Assembly: GCA_963971225.1 (NCBI GenBank)
Contig: OZ020268.1
Coordinates: 45,992,404-46,056,403 of the forward strand
Source: Melieria omissa
Lineage: Eukaryota > Arthropoda > Insecta > Diptera > Ulidiidae
Direction of reading: 5' to 3'
DNA length: 64,000 bases
The notes under the pieces were generated by a model. That model was not told the origin of the DNA. It saw only the letters and a list, made by a program, of their open reading frames with translations, and did not search any database. The stretch's first letter is position 1. Each line of letters opens with the position of its first letter. Positions 11,559-23,536 of this stretch are shown one piece after another. The translations under genes were made by a program, and so were the position numbers.

Positions 11559-12461
11559 AAGGGTTTTTCAAAAGGAGCGCTACAAAAGTAGACCGATAGG
11601 GACAGCAAACGACGCCATATTTTTTTCCGCTCTTTTGACATTTCTCTTCAGTAATGTTTGCCATTTCATCATGGAAAGATATACGGTCCAACAACGAGTC
11701 GAAATTATTAAAATTTACTACCGAAATTCGGAGTCAGTGGCCTCAACTTTAAGAGCGCTACGTCCAATTTATGGTCGTCATAATTGTCCTGCCAGATCAA
11801 CAATTGAGCGTCTAGTGGAAAAATTTCAATCCACAGGCACAGTACAAAATGTTCCCGTGCCAGTGAGACAAAGAAGTGCCCGTAGTGTCGAGAATATTGC
11901 TGCCGCTGAGGCTTCAGTTCAAGAAAGCCCAAATGTGTCTCTCGTCTCTCCCGTTCAATGATAACCGAATATTTTTGGCCCGAATTGGATGATATGGACT
12001 TGGACAATATGTGGTTTCAACAGGACGGCGCCACAAGCCACACAGCGCATCGCACAATCGATTTATTGAAAACCAAGTTTGGTGAACGTGTTATCTCACG
12101 ACATGGTCCAGTCAATTGGCCGCCTCGGTCGTGCGATTTGACGCCGTTGGACTATTTCCTGTGGGGCTACGTCAAGTCTAAGGTCTATGCCAACAAGCCA
12201 GCGACGATTGATGAACTTCGTACGAATATCGAACGTGAAATTGCGGCAGTATCGGCCGATTTATGCTTAAAAACCGTCGAAAATTGGGTTCAGCGTCTGG
12301 ACTTCTGCAAGCGTGCCCGTGGTGGCCATGCAAGAGAAAACGAGTTCCATACATAATGGCATCGAATGTACTTTCACAGGAATAAAGAATTTCATTGATA
12401 TCCAAAACCGTTTTTGTTTTATTTAAAAAAACTTTTGTAGCGCTCTTATTGAAAAACCCTT
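11559..12461 (+). mobile_element. Internally deleted DD41D (rosa-type) mariner-related transposon, 903 bp
   Basis: Imperfect terminal inverted repeats of about 30 bp start AAGGGTTTTTCAA and continue GAGCGCTACAAAAG. TA dinucleotides flank them at 11557-11558 and 12462-12463. The internal sequence encodes two pieces of a transposase, described separately. Compared with the fuller relative at 60580-61883 (1,304 bp, a different subfamily with different termini), about 400 bp are missing. Confidence 0.9.
11671..12356 (+). pseudogene. DD41D transposase, internally deleted
   Basis: The N-terminal frame (11671-11961) starts MERYTVQQRVEIIKIYY and includes the RPIYGRHN helix-turn-helix region. The C-terminal frame (to 12356) carries the second aspartate in WFQQDGATSH and the third in LTPLDYFLWG. 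Forty-one residues lie between those aspartates, which defines the DD41D (rosa) group. The two frames are offset by a deletion near 11955 that removed the central part, including the first catalytic aspartate. The C-terminus ends RARGGHARENEFHT. Inactive. Confidence 0.9.
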
Positions 12462-13022
12462 TATATCTACATTTAACTGAACTAATACTCCAATTCTCCG
12501 AACTATTTCCGAGTTAAAAATAAATTTTAAATATTTTCACACCTAGACAATTCACTACAATTCCCTCGATTAAATTTGCAGCAAAAATGTTGTTCTTAAT
12601 TAAGTAAGCAACACTTGACGCGCATTTCTGGGAAATGAAAAACTAAAACTAAACAAATCAATTTCATTCAAAAATATACCGCAAGCGGGTAAGCATAACG
12701 CTTGCATACTTTTGTTTTTATTCATTATCCAACGACAACTTAATTGTATAAAATTGATTTTAATTAACGCGACCGCATGCAGCAGTTGTCAAATGCATTT
12801 GGCTGCGGCTGTCACACTCGGTGCCACCAACTACACCCAGTCAAGTATGAAGACCGAAACGGATTGCATTATCGAAAAGAGTAGCAAAAAAATCAAAAAG
12901 TTGCATTTGATAATTTGATTGAAAATTTCTACAATAAGTTTGGCGCATTACACAGGCGGACAGTCAATCAGTTAGTCAAACAATTTATGCTGTCGACTCG
13001 TGGGCGCGCCAGTGTGTTCATA

Positions 13023-13427
13023 TAGAGTGCAGCAATAATTTTCGGAATCCCGAATTTTGAAATTTCATAATTTCAAAAAATTTCGAATTTTTATAAATTT
13101 TTATTTATAAATTTTTTTCAAGTACATTTTTATAGAGTTTTGTTTTAATAAAAATATGTATTTTATATATTTTTTAGTAAAACGTTTTTAGCATTTTAGC
13201 GTTTTTAGCATAGATTTATACACATTTCTTGTTTTGATTGTGTCATTTTCATATAAATTTTCTAAAATTTTTTTGGCAACGAGAGCTGTATAGGGAAAGT
13301 TTTATTTGAATAAACAAAATTAAAAAGCCTCAGTGCGATTCCTGGACTTTATTCGATTTTTTGGAATCACCATTTTTGCATCCCGAAATCCCGGACCATG
13401 CAAAATCGTCCAGGATTGAGAGCCTTA
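13023..13427. mobile_element. Eroded hAT-like element related to the one at 22191-23040
   Basis: The left end (TAGAGTGCAGCAATA followed by CGGAATCCCGAATTTTG) and right end (CAAAATCGTCCAGGATTGAG) resemble the termini of the element at 22191-23040, which has TAGGGACTGCAATCCCGG and AAAACTCGTCCGGGATTGCA. Repeated AATCCCG words near both ends are a shared feature. No target duplication is left and the length is about half that of the relative, so this is probably an older, deleted copy. Confidence 0.55.
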
Positions 13428-14244
13428 ATGCGGTGCCAGTAAGCCGCGCGTCCACTAACCAGTCACCAGTCAGTCACCAGGCGCACAGCCAGCCAGCCAT
13501 TTTGCCATTCAACCACATAATGTGATTGCTGAGCGGGAAAAAATCTCATTACGGCGCCGCATGGATGTGCAACGTTTTCATGTGGCTGTGTGGCTGTGAA
13601 CTTACTGGCGGTTGGTGCGGTGTGTTTGATGTGATTTATGCCATAAATGTGGTAAATTTTTGCAATCCGCTTTACGTTTATGCGCGCAGTGGACATTGGA
13701 GAATATACATACTTAATTTTAATAAATATCTAATATGTATTCGATGCATGTTTTACTGAATTTACATATTTGAAAGCATTAGCATTAGTGTTGAGTTAAA
13801 AGGAATTTATTTTGTTATTTTAACGAGCAATGTATGCTACAAACATTTTATTTAACTAGAAATGACTAACGAAGATGGCTTAAAATACTTTGTAATCATC
13901 TTTTGAAAAAAAATAAAATTCCAAATTCTAAGAATTATTTAATTTGACTGTGACTGAGGCAACTTTTGGCAATGAATGAGTGACAAATAATACAAAAAAG
14001 CTTATGTTTTGGCCAAATATGGTTTAAATCTCTATGCCATATTAAGTAAGGAAGCTTGCTTGTGACCAAGTATGGTCGGGTGGTGGATTATGGAACATGT
14101 GTGTTTTGGTTTCACTTAACAAACACCCAAGTGTAGCATTGTTATAGATGGACAAGAAAGTTTAAGGCGAGTGGATTTTAAAAGCAAAATTTGTTCACAA
14201 AACTGGTCACATTGCGTGCAATTAAAATGGAAGCAACCTTTTAA

Positions 14245-14385
14245 CCAGACTAAGCGCAATCTGCATGGTTCATTGGGCTAAAGGGATACAAGCTGAAAGA
14301 CTGGAAATACCCTTCAACTCTTACTGCCGCAGTTGTAGGACGAGAATGAATGAAAACATACTTTCTTGCCGTACTTTATGTGTTC
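14245..14385 (+). pseudogene. RNase H-domain C-terminal remnant of a non-LTR retrotransposon
   Basis: Translation gives HWAKGIQAERLEIPFNSYC followed by RSC, which parallels HWTIGPLAERLNIPVNTHC followed by RSC in the copy at 42690-43755. It is therefore the region just after the RNase H domain with its cysteine motif. The match degrades after RSC and ends where the TTTTA array begins. The family differs from the 586-830/42690-43755 family. Confidence 0.65.
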
Positions 14386-15015
14386 TATTTTATTTTTGTT
14401 TTATTTTATTTTATTTTATTTTATTTTATTTTATTTTTTTATTTTATTTTATTTTTTTTTATTTTATTTTATTTGATTTTATTTTATTTGATTTTATTTT
14501 ATTTTATTTGATTTGATTTGATTTGATTTGATTTGATTTGATTTGATTTGATTTTATTTTATTTTATTTTATTTTATTTTATTTTATTTTATTTTATTTT
14601 ATTTTATTTTATTTTATTTTATTTTATTTTATTTTATTTTATATGATTCCATTTGATTTGATTTGATTTGATTTGATTTGATTTGATTTGATTTGATTTG
14701 ATTTGATTTGATTTGATTTGATTTGATTTGATTTGATTTTATTTTATTTTATTTTATTTTATTTTATTTTATTTTATTTTATTTTATTTTATTTTATTTT
14801 ATTTTATTTTATTTTATTTTATTTTATTTTATTTTATTTTATTTTATTTTATTTTATTTTATTTTGTTTTATTTTATTTTATTTTATTTTCTTTTATTTT
14901 CTTTTATTTTCTTTTATTTTCTTTTCTTTTATTTTATTTTATTTTATTTTATTTTATTTTATTTTATTTTATTTTATTTTATTTTATTTTATTTTATTTT
15001 ATTTTATTATTTTGT
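14386..15015. repeat. (TTTTA)n pentanucleotide array with homogeneous TTTGA and TTTTC blocks
   Basis: About 630 bp of TTTTA repeats. Two blocks (about 14506-14552 and 14651-14736) consist almost purely of the variant TTTGA, and one block (about 14881-14930) contains CTTTT variants. The pentamer register is largely kept through all blocks, apart from short T runs. Open frames through it (FYFILFYFIL-type) are low-complexity artefacts. Confidence 0.95.
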
Positions 15016-16699
15016 AATATTTTATTTGTTAAAAAAAAACGGAACAGATGATTATATTTCAACTTTTGTTCTTGTTTTGAATATTTGTGTTTTTTTTTTG
15101 TATTTATTTCATAAAAATATTGCAGTTCATTTTAAAATCACACAAAATGTAATTCGTAAGGTTCACTAATGTTTTAATCACTTTTTAGAATACAAAACCA
15201 CGTTAGCAAGTCTAATGTGATCCAGGGGTTGAGACATTAAATTGAAAAACATTGTTTGTACCATAAATTAATTGGATGCGCTTTTTAGTTGCAGTTTAAT
15301 TAGCTAAATGTAGCGCAGGTTTATTAATTAGAAAGCGAGCTTGTTAGAGGACATGAATAAAAAATTAACACACGACTTGATAATGGGGTTAAGGTACCTC
15401 GAACCAGCATTGTTGGCACCGTCGAGCGCCAACAATGTGTCGTGTCAGCAGTCAAAGCTTTACAAAATAGAAATGCAGCAGTTGTAGAACTAATGAGCAG
15501 CGAGTGTCGCTCTCCCCTCCCACCTTCGCACCCTTTCGAGGCATTAACAGCAGCTCGTGTTCAGGTGGATAGAAAAGGCAAGAGGAAGACAAAGAAGTCC
15601 AAGTTGCAGCGCGGACAGTTGTCGTTACAAATGTTGTATTGTCACTGCAATGTCCTTTCAAGCAGCCCCCGCGTCAGATAAGGACATGTTCGGCGTGCTG
15701 ACATAAGACAGCCGCAATAAGTCGCTCCACTTAGCGCTTTCACTGCGGTTCAATGCACTCACTGACTGACTGACTGACTGGTTGACTTTTGCATGCGCAC
15801 CTTTCACCTGCCGGTGGGGTTGCACATTCGACAAGTGGGGCGCAACTTGTTAGTGGTTGGGTGTGTGCGCTCGCCATCAATGACTGCCACGATTGTGTTT
15901 GACTGTAGGTGCGCCGCTTTGCAAATTCTGTCCAGGAAGCCGCGTGCGCTTCGCTTGATTAGTGCACATTTCGCTTCGACTTTTATGACTTTGACTTTTA
16001 CGTTTTTGGGTCAATGCATTGAACACGACGCGGCTGGCGCACTGTCACACACGACCATTTTATTTCGTAGTTTTATCCTCTTTTTACACTTTTCATTTCC
16101 ATTTCTATTTGCTGAGTTTTTATGGGATTTCTTGTTAACCATTTGATGGCAAGTGTCTGTTATGGACAACGCCAAACGAAAATATAGTCGTTTAAATTGA
16201 AATTTAATGCAAATACATAATGTTGTCAATTTGGCTGTCCATTTGTCTGGTCGATCGTCAGTTTGTGCGTTCTGTCTGCGTTTATCTGTTAGGCAGATGG
16301 TCTGTCGTGTTGCTAAGTTATGCAATTCGTTTTTGCTACCTTGGCGCACAATTTGTGCTTATCTTCTCCTTCTATCGACACACAGTGAAGCCGAAGACAG
16401 AAAATGTGCAAATAAATTGTATAAATTCAAGTCTACGTTTAGATTGGGCATTAATGAAAGTAGCTCCCGTCTGTGTGCAGGACGTAAGAAGAAGAGTTCT
16501 GAAGAAGAAGAAGAAATTGTCTGACACTGACATACTGACACTAAGAAAAGGCTAAAAATACTGAGCTCTTCGTTTGTTGTCACCTGAACTGAGCTTTCAA
16601 CTCTAAAAATTGGGTAGAGATGGGATCATTTGTATTAAAATTCTGGTGGTATTCAGTGTCATCCTAAAGTTGTATCACTGTGAGTCATCTCTTTGTGCT

Positions 16700-16987
16700 T
16701 GTTGAGACCGCCGACGAAGAGAATCTAATTGATTTCTGAGTCGGCGGCTCACGTTCCCTCCCACACACACGCACGTACCCATTCACCCCAACATTGGTTC
16801 TATCTCTATCCTTTACCCACTGTTTTCCTATCCCGAAAATGAATTGTTCTCCCCTTTTTCGACTCCCTTAGACTTAAGATTAATATTATAAATTTAGTCG
16901 TTAAGGAACACTAAAACCGAGCACACGCTCCGAAATAAAACCGCCTCTCAAACCCAACTCCGCCGCCTAACTTTTATTTCGTTTACA
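16700..16987 (+). mobile_element. Possible solo LTR or LTR-like segment
   Basis: A locally GC-richer segment begins TGTTGAGACCGCCGACG and ends TTTATTTCGTTTACA, so it has TG...CA ends. It holds an AATAAA signal near 16935, about 50 bp before the end. An internal short inverted pair (GACCGCCGAC/GTCGGCGG) lies near the start. No target duplication or primer-binding site could be confirmed, so the call rests on architecture alone. Confidence 0.3.
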
Positions 16988-17355
16988 ACCGGTAAAATCA
17001 TTGAGCTTTCATGAAAGGACTGCCACTTGAACCCAACCTAACCTAAACAGGAAACTCAGTAGGAAATATAACATTTTTAAAAGAGCCAAGAAGGCATTTG
17101 CTACTCTGTACAAAAGAAGAAAGTCACTAGTCAAAACATGGGCTGTTGGATTCATGATGACTATGACTATTTGATCTAATTAAAGATTTCCCGTTCAATT
17201 CTTATCGGCTCCTTTGAGAACAAACCACACATTTAAGTTAAGTTTGTTAATTTTAATTTAATTTGTTTATCAAGTTAAGTTATTGCTTAATGAAATCCCT
17301 TATTATTTATTTTTTTAAGTAAATGAACCTAACACAAATTTTTTTTGTAGCAGAT

Positions 17356-17397
17356 CGCACAATCCCTTTTAATACTTTCATTAAAAGGGATTGTGCG
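17356..17397. repeat. Perfect 17-bp inverted repeat (hairpin)
   Basis: CGCACAATCCCTTTTAA is followed by an 8-nt spacer (TACTTTCA) and the exact reverse complement. A perfect palindrome of this length is unexpected by chance in this background. It is too short for a canonical pre-miRNA hairpin. It may be the fused ends of a MITE or a replication-slippage product. Confidence 0.9.
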
Positions 17398-18029
17398 CTT
17401 ATGAAAAGAAAATCTCATAAAAATCTGCAATTACATAATTTTTGTAATGGCTTTTTCTTCTAATTAACATCTATCTTTCTATGTCAAAAAACACCTACCT
17501 CGAAAAAAAACTTTGAAAGAGCAGCGTGTATTCTTACATCGTGCGACTATTTTTGTCGAGACCCATTCCAAAGTTGATATAAGTATAGAACTAGAGGTAA
17601 TTTATAGTAACATGGCATACCCAGTTTTTCATTTTCTGTCCCATGTCCTTTCACAAAGACAGCACCAACCTGGCCCCTTGAAGCACTTTCTTATTTGATC
17701 ACCTTAAAAAAATCGATGGCAATAATTAGCCACTATAAGGAGCGGCGCAATGGTGCGAATCCAACGATTAGTTGGATTATGCATGATCCAAGGAGAATTT
17801 GAGAGACTTGAATATGTTTTCAGATTTCCTATTCAGTAAGAAGTTCTTGTTGCTGATAGATTTGAATGTAAAGAGTGGTCAGTGTTTCACCGACGCCTCT
17901 AAGTTGGGCTACGTTTTTTCTAACCTCACCATTCATATTTTCTATATTTTCAAACTCACTTTAAATCTATGAGAAACATTGCATTGGTTTGGTGTTCAAT
18001 TCAGTAGTTTTTTTTAACTCGTGCAAACG

Positions 18030-18212
18030 CGCAGTTGGAGATCGCAACGAAGGGAGAGACTACGTCTGCGGGGGAAGAACTGAGTTGAGGATGCCTTATT
18101 ATCTCTTGGTGTGTTCAACTGAAGAATTAAGAACTACTAACTAAGAACTAAGGAACTCTTGTGACAAGCCATTACCCGGAAATGGGTTGTGATGGCCTGG
18201 TAAGTAAGTAAG
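18030..18212 (+). mobile_element. Possible 3' end of a non-LTR retrotransposon with (GTAA)n tail
   Basis: A locally GC-rich, non-coding stretch ends ATTACCCGGAAATGGGTTGT, then GATGGCCTGGTAAGTAAGTAAGTAA. A unique stretch ending in a short tetranucleotide run is typical of non-LTR 3' ends. There is no coding sequence or second copy in the window to confirm it. Confidence 0.3.
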
Positions 18213-21200
18213 TAATTTGTAAGTTCTGTAAGAATCAACTTGGAGCTTGACTAGAATCTAGCAAAGCTTAGGTGCAGAGAAGGCATTCTATAATTACGCT
18301 TTCAACAAGAAATGTCTTCTAAGTAGATATGTGAGGCAATAAAGCTACAGAAAATGGGCCAGTGAAGGTGGTATCTCAGAAGGAGGTATTTGCTTATTCT
18401 TTGATATCCAGCAATCTGTCATGGCCTTACGATTTTGTCATGTTTTGGCGTTGGAAACAGTGATCATGATAAACATGATGGCTAAGTAGCTTAACATGAG
18501 TAGATTTTGAAAGCGCCTGATCGCAGAAACAGTTCTAGAAATTGCAGTTCGAATAAACTGGCCACGACCACGACCCAGGAGTTCTAGTCAGAATTAGCTT
18601 ACATCGGTATTCTGTAAAGTCGAGTCAACTTTGATTTACAAAAAGTCTGCTTTATTGTCTTTAGTGTACACCCCTCGTCTTCTCTCAATCACCTTACAAA
18701 TGTCACTTCATTTCTATCTCCGTTACATCGTTAATAAAAAGCTTTGTTCTAATTGTTTGCAGCATTACCAACAATTCACAGATCGCTCGAAGTAAAAGGC
18801 ATTGTCAGATAGAAGTCGACTTTGTCATGCATTGCATATTGAATACTTCCAAATACTTCGATAGAGAAAATTTAGTTCAATTTGGCCAAAAGCGCCTGAA
18901 CGGAGTCTGAAACCTTCAAAATGGCACAACAAATCTAACCCAAATGAGAAGTCTGCTCAAACTCCAAAGATGCAGAGTTGTTGTTGTTGTTGGTATCTCA
19001 GTGGAAACTTTATCTTTGGAAATTAGCAAACCATTGAGCCTAAAAGTTAGTTAACTTAATTAAGAATTTTTGCAAAAGTTACATGGACGAGGAGATGAAC
19101 ACAACAATTTGACATTTCTAGGAGAATATAATTTTTAAAATATATTATTTATGTAAGAAATCCATTCGAAACCTTTTTTAACAATCAGATTGTGTGCTTC
19201 TAAAAATATATAAAATTAAAATAAATAGTTTTTCATTTCCCCCATTCAATTCTGCTGCCCAGGCGAATCCATAAAATTAAAGTAAAAATAGCTGAACCAT
19301 AGAAACTAAATTGTAATGTATTTTTTTGTGTACTTGTACTTGTAATGTACTTTCTTTTGAATTTTTGGTTCATTAGCAAAATTAATTTTACTTTCCTTTG
19401 AATTAACTGTTTTGTTAGTTGAATTTTTTAATTTTCAAATTAAAAACAACTTAACTAAAAAACAAATTTTAATAATGAAGACCTTCGTCAAATGTGTTTT
19501 AACACTAAAAAAACATGTGTTGCATATACATTTCAAACGGCTTGAATTATGGAATCAGTCTATCTTATAGAGCAGCAACCAATAAGATGCTCGTCAAAAT
19601 TCAAAAATTATATCAGCGTTTAAATGTGGCCCATTTATTGACTCAGCTTATTTGCTACTTTCTACTTTCCCAAATTAAAATTCATCTTCATATTGACTTT
19701 AAAATTCTTCCTCGTACAAACTTTGGTTCTGCACCTCCAAAATAAATTCGGTAAATTATACAAAAAATTAAACACTAGAAGAACAAAATCCAAATCTTTG
19801 AGTACACTTAAACTGTCAGTTTAAAATTAATCGCACGAAATCGTTATTTGGTCCCAAAGTGCAACGACAATGCGTCAAATGCAATTCCCGCTCGACGAAG
19901 CGCAAAAATGTGTGCAGCGAATGAAAATTTGCCAGCCAAAGTCGCCTGCAGTGCATAGCACATCGTACGCGAGCACTAAGATTGGAATTCAGCACCTTGC
20001 CAGCAGCTGGCAACGTGTCGCATGTGTGCAGGTACTCGTATAAAATAAGTGCGGCCTCAAGGACATGAGCGCATGTGGGAGATTTGCGCTCACAATGCTC
20101 ATAACATGGCATTCGAGCTGAAGATAGAGACAGCAGCACAAGCAGCTTTAAAATTCGCCGATAATGTCCTCAGTGCATAGCGAACATGTCGCTGTAATTT
20201 TTCCCTCTCAGCGCTCGGTGTCAATCAGAAACGAAATCACGCATACGCCCCGTGTGCGTGCGTGCGTGTGTGTGTGAGTGTGTGTGCACAGGAATGCAAA
20301 GAGGCTTTGGCAGGATTAACGTGTCACTTGTCAGTTTATCGAACTGCAGTTGGTCGGCGTGCCGTGGCGTTGCCCATTACAAGTGCGCATTGCAGGTGTG
20401 CGGGCGATGCAGTTCGAGGCAGCCAGCCAGACGGACACGCACTCAATCATTCATTGCAGTGTTCAAAAATCGAAAATTGTTGCACTGACAGACGCTGGCA
20501 CACAGACTGTTGTCCAGTGTGAGTGGCGGCTTATGTGGACTGCACGCTGCCAGTTGACGTCGAGTAAAATTCCAACTGCAAACAAATCACGCCAGCAAAT
20601 CAAGGCTGAGGCTTACACTTTCATGGAACACTCAGTTTTGACAGGGTTGTCATGTTGAGGACAAATGTGAAAAATTCTTAGTAATGCACTAAATTTAAAT
20701 TCTGCGAAAAGTGGTTTAAAAGCGAGGCGTGTAAAAAGTTATTTCAATCAAATAACGTCTGACCATGAAACCCTCTGCACGAATGCATTTATTTTTACAG
20801 GATAAATAGATCTGAAAAATTCGTGTTTGTCACTTTAGGGGTATTAAAATCAGCGCTGGGAACCGATTCTGAACTGAAATGGTTTTGAACTGGTCTATTT
20901 TACCTAACCTCACTTAATGTAACCTGCCTTAGTAATCGTTTTCAACAAATTTGCAACGTTTTCATCATTTCTTATGTTTTTTAAGTAATCTTTTAATGCA
21001 TCCAGATCATGGAATCGCCGGTCCTGCGAATCATCAACATCAAATTCTTTTGCCCTTTGGCAACCCTATGCATGCCACTGCACGTGCTCGGCCAGTTTTA
21101 ATTAAACAAACTGCAATAACCAACCAAGTACCGACTGCATATTGAACTTTTTCCGTCTGTCCTTTGCTGGGTCTGTAGAATACTGAATATTGTTGTTGTT

Positions 21201-22013
21201 GCTTCTATTGAAATGTGCCTAATAGTACGTTGTCCATAAGCAAATACACTATTGAGAACAACAACAACAACAACACTGTGAATATTAACACCAAAAACCC
21301 AACACTACAACACCAGACGAAGTGTGCATTTGAAATCTCGGCAGATGTCGTTTGCCCTCCGGCTGGTTTGCCACCAAGCCACAGATTCGTGGCCTTTGGT
21401 ATGTAAATGGCCCAAGCGACTGTTCAGTGAGTGAGTGAGCACGAATGTCTGACTCTAACGAAATTGAACCAAAGCATTAAAGTTGCCAATCGTTGCGGTC
21501 GTTATGGCCTGTGCGGCATAGAACAAACAAATGCCTTCATACATTCATACATAACTACAAACATGGATACTGTACATAAATGCCACACACTGCCGCAACT
21601 GTTGTCGGCGTGTGAGCACAATCGAAAGTCTATTTTCAAATCATTTCGATGGTGTATTGTGATTGTGAGAAACTGTAAAAGCAGAAATGTGTAAACAATC
21701 GAAATTGAATGCAATTCACATGAAGTAATATTGAAAATTGCAGGAATAATATTTTGAATGAATGTCGAATAGCAATCAAAGCAATCAATGTGTGAGCTTG
21801 AAATACTTGAAACAATAATTTATAAAAAAAAACAAAAATAAATAATATTTATAAATCTTTATAGCTACGGGTGAACTGGTGTCTCTAAGCATGAAGTGGA
21901 CCATATAGAAGATTGCTTGTCGTACTCCTGTTTGTCGGTTTGCCATTGCCTGCCAACAGCGCACTTCTGCGATTCTTGTAATTCTCATCGCTTCATGTGG
22001 ATAGTGATAGAGG

Positions 22014-22090
22014 TAGCCGAGGTGGGAATCGAACCTATGGCCTCGGTATGAGAAGCCGGCGCGCTACCTATTGGTTTGTCGAGGTCGGCA
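22014..22090 (-). tRNA. tRNA-like fossil (tRNA pseudogene or SINE head)
   Basis: On the minus strand a 75-bp segment carries a perfect RNA polymerase III B box (GGTTCGATTCC) and a D-arm-like GGTAGCGCG. Five acceptor-stem pairs are possible (GCCGA near its start with TCGGC near its end). The T stem has two mismatches and the anticodon and D stems do not fold properly, so this is not a functional tRNA gene. A tRNA-derived SINE head is the main alternative. Confidence 0.45.
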
Positions 22091-22190
22091 ATGTGTTTTG
22101 TAGACATGTTTGAAAAAAAAAAAATTTTGTAGACCTAAGTATAAGTAAGTTCTATACAGAGAAAGCCCTCTTACCTACCTACCTACCTAC

Positions 22191-23040
22191 TAGGGACTGC
22201 AATCCCGGGATCGCGAATCCCGGAAAATTTCAGTCCCGACAAATCCCGGGATTGACAAAATCTGATCCCGGGATGGCAACAAAAAAAAGCTTACTTTTTG
22301 CTTTTGTCATGTTGATGTCGAAAAATGCAACCCTTCTTATTTAACACAAAAAATAAATAAGTTGAATAAGTGTTAATGCAACAAAAGTAATTTGTAAATC
22401 TAGCTCTATTTTGGTACTCTTTCAGTACAAATTTGCCAGTAACCAAAATCAGAAGTGCAAACAACCTTACACTCCCAAAAATGAATCCATTCAAAAAAGT
22501 AAACCACCAGAATTTTCTAAAAACATGCAAGTTTAACTCTTCTTTACACTAATGTGACTTGTCACATTCACAATACACAGGGAAAATGGTGTAAATAAGA
22601 GGTGTAAGAAAGAAACAGCTAATATAAAACCATCAGCATTTGGGAATTAAAACTATAGCGAAACTCGAATTATTGATAGTTATTACTTTCACGGAATTTC
22701 ACTTATTTTGAATGGCCAAAATTTGAAGATTTACATAGAATACGATTTGATCTACTAGTATTGAACCAAAGAGATACCTTTTTAGCAGGTTAGCCAGGTG
22801 ATTTGTCAATTAAATGCGTTTTTAAGTTATTTGTCATAAATATTTTGTTCTTAGTTTAAAATTAAGAACACAGAATTGTATTTAGTACATAGATATAATT
22901 TATTTGATTGAAAAAAAGTCTGAACTAGTTCCTTAAAGTAATATATTAAATCCCGAAAAAAAATCCCGGGATCACGGGATTGTGATTTTCAGTCCCGAAA
23001 ATCACGGGATTGTAAAACTCGTCCGGGATTGCAATCCCTA
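22191..23040. mobile_element. hAT-like nonautonomous element, 850 bp
   Basis: Starts TAGGGACTGCAATCCCGGGA and ends with the near-complement (CGGGATTGCAATCCCTA). CCCGGGAT-type words are repeated inside both termini. The 8-bp flanks are identical (CTACCTAC at 22183-22190 and 23041-23048), the length expected for hAT transposition, although the target was itself a CTAC repeat. The interior has no transposase frame, so it is nonautonomous. It lies in Pdfr intron 1, about 0.5 kb from exon 1. Confidence 0.85.
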
Positions 23041-23536
23041 CTACCTACCTATGAACCAGTGGAACTATGAAATACTAAGAAAGAGTACTTAAAAAGTGTA
23101 TACGAAGAATTTCCGGAATACGGAAATATGAAAAATTGTCAAACTTTCGTTTTCCCCCGCTGGAGACAACACTTTCGTTTTCCCCCGCAGGTGACATTGC
23201 TCTGCATGCAAGGAAAGCCAAATTTAAACGTAAATCCCAAAATTCAGTAGTAGCCCCTTGACTCTGCCCTGCAACCTCAACAAAGCGCCAAGCACTTTCG
23301 ACCTTAGCACTCAAGCACGTGACACATGCGTTGCCGGTGCGCCAAACCATGCAACAAATTAATGAGACATTCGAGCCGATGCCTAGGCAGCAATAACAAC
23401 AACAACAGCAACCAGTTTATGGGAGTAAAGCGAAAATGCGGTCACACTTTGTGCTCACTCACTGTTCCGGCCGGTAATTGCATACAGAAGCTAAAACAAT
23501 AACAAAAGCAATAACAACAACAGCAATGAGACTTAC

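Larger units (their letters stand above)
4877..23536 (-). other. Pdfr: Pdfr intron 1 (about 18.66 kb, rich in mobile elements)
   Basis: Bounded by a GTAAGT donor (23536-23531, minus strand) and a TTTTTCAG acceptor (4877-4884). The exons on both sides keep the frame across it with a phase 1 junction. It contains the mariner, non-LTR, DD41D, hAT-like and microsatellite features listed separately. Stretches without a supported feature are about 4877-5787, 6401-9221 (except a weak degraded frame near 7736-8102), 15016-16699, 16988-17355, 17398-18029, 18213-22013 and 23041-23536. They are AT-rich, and the many short open frames on both strands carry no recognisable domain. Confidence 0.88.

Noticed and set aside
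14733..15169. Phe/Tyr/Ile/Leu-rich frames resembling membrane proteins
   Set aside because: They are translations of the TTTTA pentamer array. The same holds for the minus-strand frame at 46464-46940.
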